From an uncultured Pelagibacteraceae bacterium (GTDB lineage Bacteria > Pseudomonadota > Alphaproteobacteria > Pelagibacterales > Pelagibacteraceae): 53,388 nucleotides of DNA. Location: contig CACMRY010000002.1 in NCBI GenBank assembly GCA_902616205.1, positions 1-53,388 on the forward strand. Direction: 5' to 3'. Shown here piece by piece: positions 8,273-17,604 of this stretch (position 1 is the stretch's first letter; every line of letters starts with the position of its first letter). The notes below the pieces were generated by a model. The model was not told the DNA's origin. It saw only the letters and a list, made by a program, of their open reading frames with translations, and ran no database searches. Position numbers and translations under genes: made by a program.

Positions 8273-9370
8273 TACGTAAGGCTCAGGTCTTGCATTACTT
8301 TGCAAAACTCTCTCAACAGCAAATACGCTGATGTCAATTGTTTGATAACTTCCTGTTGTAATTAATTCTGTTAAAGCTCTTCCTATGCCTGGAGCTTGCA
8401 TTAATCCTCTTCCGGTAAAACCTGAAGCCATATAAACGTTTTCGTATTTTGGATGCTTTCCAACCACAGCATTATTATCTAATTTATTACAATCATAATA
8501 CCCTGCCCAACCACCAGTTAGTTTTAATTCCTCAAAAATGGAGATTCTTTTAGCTAGAGCCGGCCATACTAATTCCTCAAAATCGTTCCAGGCTGGTTCT
8601 AGATCATCTGCATCAAAGACTGATATTGGTGATCCAGCTAGATATTCTTTTCCCTCAGGTCGCCAATAAACTCCCGTAGTAAGATCTCCTGTTAATGGCA
8701 TTTCTGGAATATGTTTTGGACACTTAACTCTAAAAACTGTGTGTTTTTGCGGAACTACTGGAATGTCTTCCAATAATTCTTTTGTCCAACACCCTGCAGC
8801 TGAAACGATTGTTTTGGCGTTTATCTCAGAAAGAGACTTTACTTCCCCTTTGATAAATTCTGCTCCAAGATCAATTGCCTTTGACTTTAGTGCGCTATGA
8901 AAAAGAAAAGGATCGATCCACCCTTCGCTTTTATTATCTGTAAAAGTCGCTGTTTCAATTCCTTCATTGTTTATATAAGGAAATACATTAGTAAGTTCTG
9001 ACCCCTTAATATTTTTTGTACCTGCATCACAAGCTTTATGATTTTCGAGAGCTCTATATTGTTCTTCGGCATGTTCTGGACCAAACATAAGTAGATATCC
9101 ATTTGGTACCATACTTGCTGTTGGATTTGGATTTTTTTCAGTTTTTAACAATTCAGGTATACTGAATATGAATTCTTTAGCAAATTTTCCCAGTAAAATA
9201 TTTTCTTTTTGAAAAAATTGTCTTCTAAATCCTCCTAGTGATAAAGGGAAAGAAGCAGTTTTATAACTTGGGTCTCTTTCAATGACTTTTACCTTTCTGC
9301 CTTCCTTAGATAAAAAGTAAGCAGTTGCAGCACCAATAATACCACCACCAATAACGACTACATCATCCAT
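8267..9370 (-). CDS. FAD-dependent oxidoreductase, DAO family (amino-acid/sarcosine oxidase-like)
   Basis: A 367-residue flavoprotein. The dinucleotide-binding motif VVVIGGGIIGAATAYFL is at residues 4-20, and a late FAD-contact segment VYMASGFTGRGLMQAPGIG is near residue 325. The overall DAO fold (PF01266) covers D-amino-acid, glycine, sarcosine and dimethylglycine oxidases or dehydrogenases. The substrate cannot be assigned. One-carbon metabolism genes nearby make an N-methyl amino acid an attractive guess, but that is inference. It is two bases downstream of tspO on the same strand. Confidence 0.85.
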   Translation of the reverse strand: MDDVVVIGGGIIGAATAYFLSKEGRKVKVIERDPSYKTASFPLSLGGFRRQFFQKENILLGKFAKEFIFSIPELLKTEKNPNPTASMVPNGYLLMFGPEHAEEQYRALENHKACDAGTKNIKGSELTNVFPYINNEGIETATFTDNKSEGWIDPFLFHSALKSKAIDLGAEFIKGEVKSLSEINAKTIVSAAGCWTKELLEDIPVVPQKHTVFRVKCPKHIPEMPLTGDLTTGVYWRPEGKEYLAGSPISVFDADDLEPAWNDFEELVWPALAKRISIFEELKLTGGWAGYYDCNKLDNNAVVGKHPKYENVYMASGFTGRGLMQAPGIGRALTELITTGSYQTIDISVFAVERVLQSNARPEPYVL

Positions 9371-9372
9371 AA

Positions 9373-9837
9373 CTAATTTAAAATCATTAAATTAAAATTT
9401 AATATAAGTGCACAACTACACCATAAAAAATAAGGTATCATTAAATATGCACTAAACTTACTTATATCTTTATATTTTAGAAACAAAATTACAATGAATA
9501 AAATTATCACAATTAAATTTATTAAAGCTAGTTCTATATTTTTAAACCCAAAAAAAACGATACTCCAAGTTGTGTTAAATATTAGATGAATAAAATATAA
9601 ATAAACTAAGTTTAGCTTATTACTTTTTATCCAAATGTTCCAAATTGCTAGGGCCATTAAAAAATACAAGATTGTCCATACTGGTGCAAATATCCAGTCT
9701 GGTGGATTGAAAAATGGTTTGTTTAATAGAGAATACCAAGGATCTTTGAATTTAATTGTTAAAATACCTCCTGTAAAAGATGCGGTAAATGTAACAATTA
9801 AAAATAGAAATAAAGATATAAATTTATTTTTAAGCAT
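9373..9837 (-). CDS. tspO: TspO/MBR family tryptophan-rich sensory protein
   Basis: A 154-residue five-helix membrane protein of the TspO (peripheral benzodiazepine receptor) family, which binds porphyrins and sterol-like ligands and is tied to oxygen, light or stress responses in alphaproteobacteria. The motifs PWYSLLNKPFFNPPDWIF and APVWTILYFLMALAIW are strongly characteristic. Only 24 bases separate its start from that of the divergent SDR gene. It is probably co-transcribed with the DAO-family oxidoreductase downstream. Confidence 0.92.
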   Translation of the reverse strand: MLKNKFISLFLFLIVTFTASFTGGILTIKFKDPWYSLLNKPFFNPPDWIFAPVWTILYFLMALAIWNIWIKSNKLNLVYLYFIHLIFNTTWSIVFFGFKNIELALINLIVIILFIVILFLKYKDISKFSAYLMIPYFLWCSCALILNFNLMILN

Positions 9838-9861
9838 TTAAATACTATACAACAGAATATT

Positions 9862-10617
9862 ATGAAAAAAACAATTTGGATCACTGGAGGTAGCACTGGA
9901 ATTGGAAAAGCATTAGCCATCAAATTTGCTGATGAAGGATGGAATGTTGCTATATCTGCAAGACGTGAAAATTTACTAAAAGAATTATCAGAAAAGTTTG
10001 AAAATATTTATGATTTTAGTTTAGATGTAACGAATAAAAATGATTGTAAGATTATTTTTGATCAAATTCTTGAAAAGTTTGGAGGAGTTGATATCTGCTT
10101 TTTTTCAACTGGAACATGGGACCCAAAAAAAGAAAAGGATATAGACGTTGAGCAAATTGAAAATGTATTTCGAGTAAACTTTTTTGGAACTGTTAATTCT
10201 ATTAAAGCTGTTGAACAATATTACAAAGACAAGAAAGATGGTGCAATTGTAATTGTATCTTCTATTGCAGGCTACAGGGGTTTGCCTAATTCAACAGGGT
10301 ATGGCCCGTCAAAGTCTGCTTTAAATAATCTTGCAGAAAGTCTTTATTTTGATTTTGGCAGATTTAATGTACGAGTTTCCTTAGTTTCCCCTGGTTTTAT
10401 TAAGACACCTATGACTGATAAGAATGATTTTAAAATGCCTTTTTTAAAAACTCCTGAGTATGCTGCAGAAAAAATTTATGATGGATTAACAAAGAAAAAT
10501 AATTTTGAAATACATTTTCCAAAAGAATTAACTTTAACACTGAAATTTTTTAGTATTTTGCCATACAAGATATATTTTTATCTTGTAAAAAAGCTAACTA
10601 AGTTTCAAAAAAAATAA
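9862..10617 (+). CDS. Short-chain dehydrogenase/reductase (SDR)
   Basis: A 251-residue classical SDR with the nucleotide-binding motif ITGGSTGIGKALA at the start and the catalytic Ser-Tyr-Lys set (IVSSIAGYRGLP followed by YGPSKSAL). It reduces or oxidises an alcohol/carbonyl with NAD(P)H. SDR genes often accompany the DUF1365/CFA/DUF3833 lipid-modification set found on the opposite strand next door, so a lipid-related substrate is inferred. Its stop abuts that of the DUF3833 gene. Confidence 0.88.
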   Translation: MKKTIWITGGSTGIGKALAIKFADEGWNVAISARRENLLKELSEKFENIYDFSLDVTNKNDCKIIFDQILEKFGGVDICFFSTGTWDPKKEKDIDVEQIENVFRVNFFGTVNSIKAVEQYYKDKKDGAIVIVSSIAGYRGLPNSTGYGPSKSALNNLAESLYFDFGRFNVRVSLVSPGFIKTPMTDKNDFKMPFLKTPEYAAEKIYDGLTKKNNFEIHFPKELTLTLKFFSILPYKIYFYLVKKLTKFQKK

Positions 10618-11166
10618 TTATTCCTTAACAAAAAAAACAGTTAGTTCAGCAACTTTAAAACCGAATTTTGTCATTTTTGCTCTGTTGATTGCAACTTTTT
10701 CATCCTGCATAAATATCCAATCATCAAAGGTAATTTTTATCTCTTTTCCTTTTACAGGGACTAATAAAACATATTCAAATTTAAATGCAGGGCCATAAGA
10801 ATATCCTTTTGCTTTTCCAACCACATCAGAAGCTGTGCCTTCATAATTATGTTCATCTAGTTTTGTGATATGCCATTGTCTGTCTTGTACTTCCCCATCA
10901 TCCCAATTAAATTTCTCATCTAACATAAGTTTCTTCCCATCCCAATTTCCATTTAAAGTTGCTGAAAATTGTCTTGTAACTTTACCTGATCTGTTTTGAA
11001 GAATACCCCATGCTTTTACATTACCTGACAAATATTCTTCTATTATAAGTCTTGGTTTTTTGTCTTTAAAATCTTGAGGTTTCATAGATTGATTACTTGA
11101 ACAACTTGTAATCAATCCAAAAAAAATTATCAATAAAATTGATTTAATATTAGAAAAAATAATCAT
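10618..11166 (-). CDS. DUF3833 lipoprotein
   Basis: A 182-residue protein with an N-terminal hydrophobic signal ending in a lipobox (GLITSC), so it is predicted to be a lipid-anchored envelope protein. The body fits DUF3833: GKVTRQFSATLNGNWDG, WDDGEVQDRQW and a GTASDVVGKAKGYSYGPAF segment. The fold is probably lipocalin-like in character, consistent with handling lipids, but its role is unknown. It is the last gene of a minus-strand run with the CFA-like methyltransferase. Confidence 0.82.
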   Translation of the reverse strand: MIIFSNIKSILLIIFFGLITSCSSNQSMKPQDFKDKKPRLIIEEYLSGNVKAWGILQNRSGKVTRQFSATLNGNWDGKKLMLDEKFNWDDGEVQDRQWHITKLDEHNYEGTASDVVGKAKGYSYGPAFKFEYVLLVPVKGKEIKITFDDWIFMQDEKVAINRAKMTKFGFKVAELTVFFVKE

Positions 11167-11173
11167 AAAGATC

Positions 11174-12352
11174 TTATCTGTTTTGTAATGAGAATTGGAT
11201 CAAATCTATATTTTTTGATTTAAACCCTGCTTCACAATAAGATAAATAAAAATGCCACATTCTTTTAAATTTATTATCAAATCCTTGCTTAGAGATCTCT
11301 TCCCATTTTTTAAAAAATTCATCACGCCAAATTTTAAGTGTATTCGAATAATGGAGTCCATAAGAATTATATTGATTGATAGCTAAACCATTATTTTTTG
11401 ACAAATCGTATAATTTTTTTTTTGAAGGTAAGAAACCACCAGGAAAAATATACTTTTGAATAAAATCTTCTTTAGTTTTATATCTATCAAATAAATTATC
11501 ATCTATTGTTATAGCTTGTATAGCTGCACTGCCATCTCTAACGAGATTCGTCTTAATTGTATTAAAATAATTTTGTAAATAATTTTGTCCAACAGCCTCT
11601 ATCATCTCTATTGATGCAATTGAATTATATTTTTGTTTTACATCTCTATAATCCTTAAATTGAATATTAATTTTTTCATTTAAACCATTTTTAAAAATTC
11701 GATTTGATGCATACTCAAATTGTTTTTTTGAAATTGTTATACAATCAAGTTTTACATCATGATTTTTACCTACATATTCTGCAAAACCGCCCCAACCACA
11801 TCCTATTTCTAAAATTTTATTTCCTGATTTTGGTTTAATTAATTCAACTAATTTTTTATACTTGTTAATTTGTGCCTTCTCCAAATCATTGTCCTTTTGA
11901 TCAAAAATGGCGCTTGAATAAGTTAAGGTTGGATCAAGCCATAAAGAGAAAAATTCATTTCCCAAATCGTAGTGTTTTGAAATATTTTTTTTACTTCTTG
12001 ATTTATTATTTTTTAAAAGGAAATTTTTTATTTTATTGAATAACGAAAAATCTAATAATCCTGAAAATTTGTATACTAGATTTATGTTTTTAGCTGTTAA
12101 TTCAATTAAATTTGTTAAATCATCTGTCTCAAAATCACCACGCATGTAAGCTTCTGCAAGTCCTATGCTGCCGCTTTTAACAATTTGATAAGTTAATCCA
12201 GGTTTGTTTATTTTAATTTTTACTTTAAGCTTTTGACTTGGATCACCAAATAAATATTTCTCGTCATCATAATTTGTCAGAATAAGATGTCCTTTTTTAA
12301 TTAATTTTAGTGAACTAAAAACAATTTTATCTGACCAATTATTTAAATTCAT
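11174..12352 (-). CDS. Cyclopropane-fatty-acyl-phospholipid synthase family methyltransferase
   Basis: A 392-residue SAM-dependent enzyme acting on unsaturated acyl chains of membrane phospholipids. The SAM-binding motif is ILEIGCGWGGFAEYVG, preceded by SKHYDLGNEFFSLWLD and followed by YIFPGGFLPS, all typical of the CFA synthase family. The neighbours (DUF1365, flavin oxidoreductase, DUF3833, SDR) form a set found in other proteobacteria, where CFA homologues can make methylated or furan fatty acids. The product may therefore be something other than a cyclopropane. Its stop is 7 bases from the DUF3833 start. Confidence 0.9.
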   Translation of the reverse strand: MNLNNWSDKIVFSSLKLIKKGHLILTNYDDEKYLFGDPSQKLKVKIKINKPGLTYQIVKSGSIGLAEAYMRGDFETDDLTNLIELTAKNINLVYKFSGLLDFSLFNKIKNFLLKNNKSRSKKNISKHYDLGNEFFSLWLDPTLTYSSAIFDQKDNDLEKAQINKYKKLVELIKPKSGNKILEIGCGWGGFAEYVGKNHDVKLDCITISKKQFEYASNRIFKNGLNEKINIQFKDYRDVKQKYNSIASIEMIEAVGQNYLQNYFNTIKTNLVRDGSAAIQAITIDDNLFDRYKTKEDFIQKYIFPGGFLPSKKKLYDLSKNNGLAINQYNSYGLHYSNTLKIWRDEFFKKWEEISKQGFDNKFKRMWHFYLSYCEAGFKSKNIDLIQFSLQNR

Positions 12353-13116
12353 TTACTTTCAATTGTAATATTATTTTTTAATTTAATCTTTTTTGCTATG
12401 AGTTTTATTCTTTTTGCCCATAATTTAAATGCTTCATAATGAATAGCTCCAATGATCTTAAAAGTCATTAACGGGTGAGTTAAATAAGATAATATTAAAT
12501 TTTTATTATTAAAATCCTTCGATATGCCATCTTGAGAGGCAAACAAAAGTTTACCATCTTTATCATTCTGGTTAATTACTACTGATAGTTGTTCTCTTGG
12601 ATTAAGTGTTTTAAAATGGTACTCACAATCCATCTCTATAAATGGCGAAACATAAAATTTTTTTTTACATTTATTTTGAACTGTTTTTGCATCGTGAGCT
12701 TTAAAAATATATGTATGTTGCTCACCGAAGGTATTTTTTACCTCATAAAAAATAGAAATTAATTCTGAGTGCTTGTTATATATAAAATATGTGCTTAAGG
12801 GATTAAATACATAACCAAAGATTCTTGGGTAACATAACAATTTTATTCTTACATCCTCTGTCATAATTCCAATATTCCCTAGATTTTTTTTAACCCATAA
12901 TTTTATCGAGGATCCATCTCTGTCTCCATGATCTTTGTCATAAAAACTTATAATATTAAATTTATTGTATGAAAAAAATTTTATATATTTGTTAATTTCT
13001 TCCAGCTCATTTAAATCTATTAATAGTGAAAATACATTATATTTAAAATAATGTTCTTTAGGTTTGAATCTTTTATGTATTACTTTTCCAGTATAAATTT
13101 TTGAATTCTTAATCAT
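12349..13116 (-). CDS. DUF1365 protein
   Basis: A 255-residue protein of the DUF1365 family. The signature begins KIYTGKVIHKRFKPKEHYF, with the core YPRIFGYVFNPLSTYFIY and FYEVKNTFGEQHTYIF. The biochemical function is unknown, but these genes almost always travel with a CFA-like methyltransferase and a flavin-dependent amine-oxidase-type protein, as here. It overlaps both: the stop by 4 bases with the methyltransferase, the start by 8 with the oxidoreductase. This indicates one operon. Confidence 0.88.
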   Translation of the reverse strand: MIKNSKIYTGKVIHKRFKPKEHYFKYNVFSLLIDLNELEEINKYIKFFSYNKFNIISFYDKDHGDRDGSSIKLWVKKNLGNIGIMTEDVRIKLLCYPRIFGYVFNPLSTYFIYNKHSELISIFYEVKNTFGEQHTYIFKAHDAKTVQNKCKKKFYVSPFIEMDCEYHFKTLNPREQLSVVINQNDKDGKLLFASQDGISKDFNNKNLILSYLTHPLMTFKIIGAIHYEAFKLWAKRIKLIAKKIKLKNNITIESK

Positions 13117-14347
13117 CTATGGCTTTTATCATTTCAATGGATGATTTAATTCCATCTTCATGAAAACCATATCCAAAATAACTCCCACAAAAAAGTAAAT
13201 TTTTTTTATTTTGTAAACTTTTTAATTTATCTTGGTTATCTAGTGCTGATTGATCGAAATATGGATGAGTAAAATTTACTTTTTTTAATATTTTATCCTC
13301 ATTAATTTTGAAATTTGGATTTAAGGTTAAAAATATATTTTTATTGAAATCTAAATTTTGTAAGAGATTTAACCAATAAGTTATAGAATTATTTTCTACG
13401 TTATTTTTATCTACGCTTGAATTCCAAGAGCTCCATATATCTTTATTATTAGGCATTATACTTTCATCCGTATGTATGACAGCTATATTTTCTCTGTATT
13501 TAAACTTAGATAAAATCTCCTGCTCTTCTTTTGTTGGCTCATCAATTATTGATAATGCTTGATCTGCGTGACTAGCTAAAACCACTTTGTCATAACTAAA
13601 GAATTCACTTTTATCACCATAATATAAGTCAATTCCATTTGATCTTCTTATTAATTTACTAACATTATAATTTTTATAATATTCACCACTTATGCTTGAA
13701 AGTACTTTTGCAACATAAGTCCGGCTTCTTTTGGCAACTGTGTACCATTGCGGTCTGTTTTTTAATTTGAATAAACCGTGATTTTGGAAGAATTTTAGGA
13801 AAAATTTTAAAGGCATTTTACTAGCTTCATACGGTGGCATAGACCATATAGCTGAAACCATTGGTATTAAATGAAAATTTATAAATGAAACAGATAATTT
13901 ATTTTTAACTAAATAATCTCCTAAAGTAATTTTTTGATCAAATTGATTTATTCTTTCACAATTTTTATAAAACTTTAAAATATCAAAAAACATTTTTAAA
14001 AAAGATTTATTAAATAAATTCGATTTATTTGCGAAAATACCTTTCAGGCCTCTTCCACAATATTCAAATTTAGTATCTTTAACTGATACAGCAAAAGACA
14101 TATCACTTTTTTCTATGTTAACTTTATTTTCATCAAAAAATTTAATTAAGTTAGGATAAGTTTTATGGTTAAAAACTATAAATCCAATATCAACAGATAT
14201 TTTTTTTTCATCGATTAATAAATCAATTGTATGTGAGTGACCCCCAAAATGATCTTCTTTTTCAAATAAATCAACTTGGTGTTTTTTTGAAAGATAGTAA
14301 GCTGCGCTAAGACCTGAGATGCCTGATCCAACAACTCCAATTTTCAT
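13109..14347 (-). CDS. Flavin-containing amine-oxidase-type oxidoreductase of the lipid-modification cluster
   Basis: A 412-residue flavoprotein with the N-terminal motif GVVGSGISGLSAAYYLSKKH, an acidic residue and GGHSHT after the second strand. A C-terminal FAD segment LLFCGSYFGYGFHEDG completes the fold. It resembles the NAD/FAD-binding proteins paired with DUF1365 and CFA enzymes rather than true amine oxidases; desaturation or oxidation of an acyl chain is an inference. It starts only 6 bases after the gcvP stop on the same strand, so it could be transcribed from the gcv promoter. Confidence 0.85.
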   Translation of the reverse strand: MKIGVVGSGISGLSAAYYLSKKHQVDLFEKEDHFGGHSHTIDLLIDEKKISVDIGFIVFNHKTYPNLIKFFDENKVNIEKSDMSFAVSVKDTKFEYCGRGLKGIFANKSNLFNKSFLKMFFDILKFYKNCERINQFDQKITLGDYLVKNKLSVSFINFHLIPMVSAIWSMPPYEASKMPLKFFLKFFQNHGLFKLKNRPQWYTVAKRSRTYVAKVLSSISGEYYKNYNVSKLIRRSNGIDLYYGDKSEFFSYDKVVLASHADQALSIIDEPTKEEQEILSKFKYRENIAVIHTDESIMPNNKDIWSSWNSSVDKNNVENNSITYWLNLLQNLDFNKNIFLTLNPNFKINEDKILKKVNFTHPYFDQSALDNQDKLKSLQNKKNLLFCGSYFGYGFHEDGIKSSIEMIKAIDD

Positions 14348-14353
14348 TAAAAC

Positions 14354-17224
14354 TTATGCAGCATCTTCTTTAAATTCGTCAATACTAGGACAGGTACAAA
14401 ATATATTTTTATCTCCGTAAACATTGTCTACTCTTGCAACTGGAGGCCAAAATTTATTTACTCTCAAAAATTTTGCAGGATAAGCAGCTTGCTCTCTTGA
14501 ATATTTATGTGTCCATTCATCTGAAGCTAATTCAAAATCGGTGTGTGGAGCATTTTTTATTGGGTTATCAACTTTATCAAAATTACCTGACTTGATCATG
14601 TCAATTTCTGATTTAATGTTAATCAAGGTATCACAAAATCTATCCAGCTCAGATAAACTCTCACTTTCAGTTGGTTCTATCATCATAGTACCAGCAACTG
14701 GCCATGACATTGTTGGTGCATGAAAACCATAATCTATCAATCTTTTAGCAATATCTTCTTCAGTAATACCTGTTTCACTCTTAATTGATCTTATATCAAT
14801 AATGCATTCATGAGCCACATTACCATTTGAGCCTTTGTAAAGTATTGGATAGTGATCTTTTAACCTATTTGCAATGTAATTTGCATTTAGTATCGCAATT
14901 TGAGTTGAAAGTTTTAATCCTTGAGAGCCCATCATTTTAATATACATCCAAGAAATTGATAAAATACTAGAACTTCCCCAAGGTGCTGCAGAGACAGGTC
15001 CAATTCCAGTTGAAGGACCACAATCTTTAACGACCGGGTGATTGGGAAGATAAACCTGTAAATGCCTTTTACATGCAATAGGTCCCATTCCAGGGCCTCC
15101 TCCACCGTGAGGAATACAAAATGTTTTATGTAGGTTTATGTGGCAAACATCAGGACCGAAATTTCCTGGTTTTGCTATACCAACAAGTGCATTTAGGTTT
15201 GCACCATCCATGTAAACTTGGCCTCCATGTTTATGAATTAATTCACATATATCTTTTATTTTTTCCTCAAATACACCATGTGTGGATGGATATGTAACCA
15301 TTAAAGCTCCGAGATTTTCCGAGTGTGTCTCAGCTTTTTTCTTTAAATCTTCAAAATCAACATTTCCCTCTTTATCACAATTAACTACTACCACCTTCAT
15401 TCCTACCATCTGGGCACTTGCTGGGTTAGTTCCATGTGCTGAGCTTGGTATTAAGCATATATTTCTGTTTTTTTCGTCTCTATCTAAATGGTATTTTCTT
15501 ATCACCATTAATCCAGCATATTCTCCTTGAGCCCCTGCATTAGGCTGAAGTGAGACACCAGAAAATCCAGTAATTGATCTTAGCCAATTTTTAAGATCAG
15601 TGAACAAAGCTCTATATCCTTCCATTTGCTCAACAGGAACAAATGGATGTGGCTCAGCTAATTCTCTCCATGAAATAGGTATCATTTCTGCAGTCGCATT
15701 TAATTTCATAGTACACGACCCTAGTGCAATCATGGTTCTATTAAGAGCTATGTCTTTATCTTCCAATTTTTTAAGATATCTAAGCATTTCTGTCTCTGAG
15801 TGATATGAATTGAAAACAGGATGTTCTAAGTATTTTGAATTTCTTAATAAATTTTTCGGTAGGTTAGGTAAACTTACTGTAGGATCTTCTTTCTTAATGG
15901 ATTCCGCTGCATTAAAAATTTTAAGTAATTGATTGACTCTATAAACATTTTTTCTTTCATCAAAAGAAATAGCGAGCATTTCTGAATTTACTTTTCTAAT
16001 ATTTACTTTTTGATCTAAAGCATTTTTAAAAATCTGATCGGTCTTCTCTTTAGTAATTATAGTTACAGTATCAAAGAAATAATCAGAATATAATTCATAT
16101 CCAGATTGTTTTATTTTATCAGCAAAATTTTTTGCTAGCTGAGATACTCTTTCAGAAATTTCCTTTAGTCCCTGTGGTCCATGATATATTGCATAAGCTG
16201 CTGATACAATCGCTAGTAATGCTTGTGCCGTACAAATATTGCTTGTTGCTTTGTCTCTTCTGATGTGCTGCTCTCTAGTTTGTAGTGATAACCTGTAAGC
16301 CTTGTTTCCATGTCTATCAACTGAAACACCTACAATTCTACCAGGCATTGATCTTTTAAATTCATCTTTTGTTGCAAAAAAGGCTGCGTGCGGTCCTCCA
16401 TAACCCATTGGAATACCAAATCTTTGTGAGCTACCAACCGCTATATCTGCACCAAGTTCTCCTGGTGTTTTTAGTTTGGCAAGTGCCAATAAATCACAAG
16501 CCAAGATCGCTTTACCATTTTTTTTATGGATTTTACTTATATGTTCACTTGGATCTTTAATGTCACCTAAAGTTCCTGGATATTGCAAAATTCCGCAAAC
16601 AACATCTTCTTTTAGCTGATCTAAAACTTTATCCTCATTTCCAACAAGAACTTTAAGACCCATAGGTTCTGCTCTAGTTTGAATAACTTCGATTGTTTGT
16701 GGATGGCAATTCTCTGAAATAAAAACTAAATTACTGTCACTTTTATTAAGTCTATGACTTAAGCCCATGGCCTCTGCTGCTGCAGTTCCCTCGTCAAGCA
16801 AAGATGCATTTGCAATATCCATTCCTGTAAAATCAACAATCATTTGTTGAAAGTTTAATAGCATTTCTAATCTTCCTTGAGCTACTTCAGGTTGGTAAGG
16901 GGTGTATGAAGTATACCAACCAGGATTTTCCAATATATTTCTTAAAATAACATACGGTGTATAAGTTCCATAATAACCCATGCCAATAAAATTGGAGTAA
17001 ATTTGGTTTTTTTTTGAAATTGATTTTAATTTTCTAAGTGCTTCATATTCTGAATTCGGCTCTCCAATATTTAGTTCACCTTTGAACTGTATTTTATCTG
17101 GAACAGTACTATTTATTAGATCATCCAATGACTTAAAATTAAGTTCTTTAAGCATTTTTTGTTGCTCATTATTTGAAGGACCTATGTGTCTTCGAATAAA
17201 GTCTTTTTGTGAATTATGTAACAT
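14354..17224 (-). CDS. gcvP: Glycine dehydrogenase (decarboxylating), P-protein
   Basis: A 956-residue homodimeric-type P-protein of the glycine cleavage system. It is a PLP enzyme that decarboxylates glycine and passes the aminomethyl group to the GcvH lipoyl arm. The N-terminal half begins with FIRRHIGPS and contains YTPYQPEVAQGRLE. The C-terminal half has the PLP-lysine region INLHKTFCIPHGGGGPGMGP. The start overlaps the gcvH stop by one base (TAATG). The length matches the fused single-chain form. Confidence 0.97.
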   Translation of the reverse strand: MLHNSQKDFIRRHIGPSNNEQQKMLKELNFKSLDDLINSTVPDKIQFKGELNIGEPNSEYEALRKLKSISKKNQIYSNFIGMGYYGTYTPYVILRNILENPGWYTSYTPYQPEVAQGRLEMLLNFQQMIVDFTGMDIANASLLDEGTAAAEAMGLSHRLNKSDSNLVFISENCHPQTIEVIQTRAEPMGLKVLVGNEDKVLDQLKEDVVCGILQYPGTLGDIKDPSEHISKIHKKNGKAILACDLLALAKLKTPGELGADIAVGSSQRFGIPMGYGGPHAAFFATKDEFKRSMPGRIVGVSVDRHGNKAYRLSLQTREQHIRRDKATSNICTAQALLAIVSAAYAIYHGPQGLKEISERVSQLAKNFADKIKQSGYELYSDYFFDTVTIITKEKTDQIFKNALDQKVNIRKVNSEMLAISFDERKNVYRVNQLLKIFNAAESIKKEDPTVSLPNLPKNLLRNSKYLEHPVFNSYHSETEMLRYLKKLEDKDIALNRTMIALGSCTMKLNATAEMIPISWRELAEPHPFVPVEQMEGYRALFTDLKNWLRSITGFSGVSLQPNAGAQGEYAGLMVIRKYHLDRDEKNRNICLIPSSAHGTNPASAQMVGMKVVVVNCDKEGNVDFEDLKKKAETHSENLGALMVTYPSTHGVFEEKIKDICELIHKHGGQVYMDGANLNALVGIAKPGNFGPDVCHINLHKTFCIPHGGGGPGMGPIACKRHLQVYLPNHPVVKDCGPSTGIGPVSAAPWGSSSILSISWMYIKMMGSQGLKLSTQIAILNANYIANRLKDHYPILYKGSNGNVAHECIIDIRSIKSETGITEEDIAKRLIDYGFHAPTMSWPVAGTMMIEPTESESLSELDRFCDTLINIKSEIDMIKSGNFDKVDNPIKNAPHTDFELASDEWTHKYSREQAAYPAKFLRVNKFWPPVARVDNVYGDKNIFCTCPSIDEFKEDAA

Positions 17225-17604
17225 TAGCTTGATGTCTCCTTTGCAAATTTCTCGTATTCTTCTTTATTCATTAACGTATCTAATTCTGATAAATCTTTCA
17301 CTTTCAATTTAAAAAACCATGCAGCACCTTCAGGGTCTTCATTAATTTTTGCTGGATCGTCTACAATAGATTGATTTATATCAACCACTTCTCCACTGAT
17401 AGGTGTGTAAACGTCACTTGCGGCTTTTGTAGACTCTACAACACCTGCGGTTCCATCTTTTTCAACATTTTTCCCTTTTTCTGGCAACTCAGCAAAAACA
17501 ATATCACCCAACATTTCGGTTGCATGTTTTGTAATTCCAATAGTTGCAACCTCACCCTCGAGTGTAATCCATTCATGCTCTTTGGAAAATTTAACTTCAG
17601 ACAT
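17224..17604 (-). CDS. gcvH: Glycine cleavage system H protein
   Basis: A 126-residue lipoyl carrier that shuttles the aminomethyl intermediate between P, T and L proteins. The lipoylated lysine lies in [20 protein letters not shown] (the ESTKA motif, about residue 60). [16 protein letters not shown] at the start is typical. A good ribosome-binding site (AAGGAG) precedes the ATG, which overlaps the end of gcvT by 8 bases. Confidence 0.97.
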   Translation of the reverse strand: MSEVKFSKEHEWITLEGEVATIGITKHATEMLGDIVFAELPEKGKNVEKDGTAGVVESTKAASDVYTPISGEVVDINQSIVDDPAKINEDPEGAAWFFKLKVKDLSELDTLMNKEEYEKFAKETSS

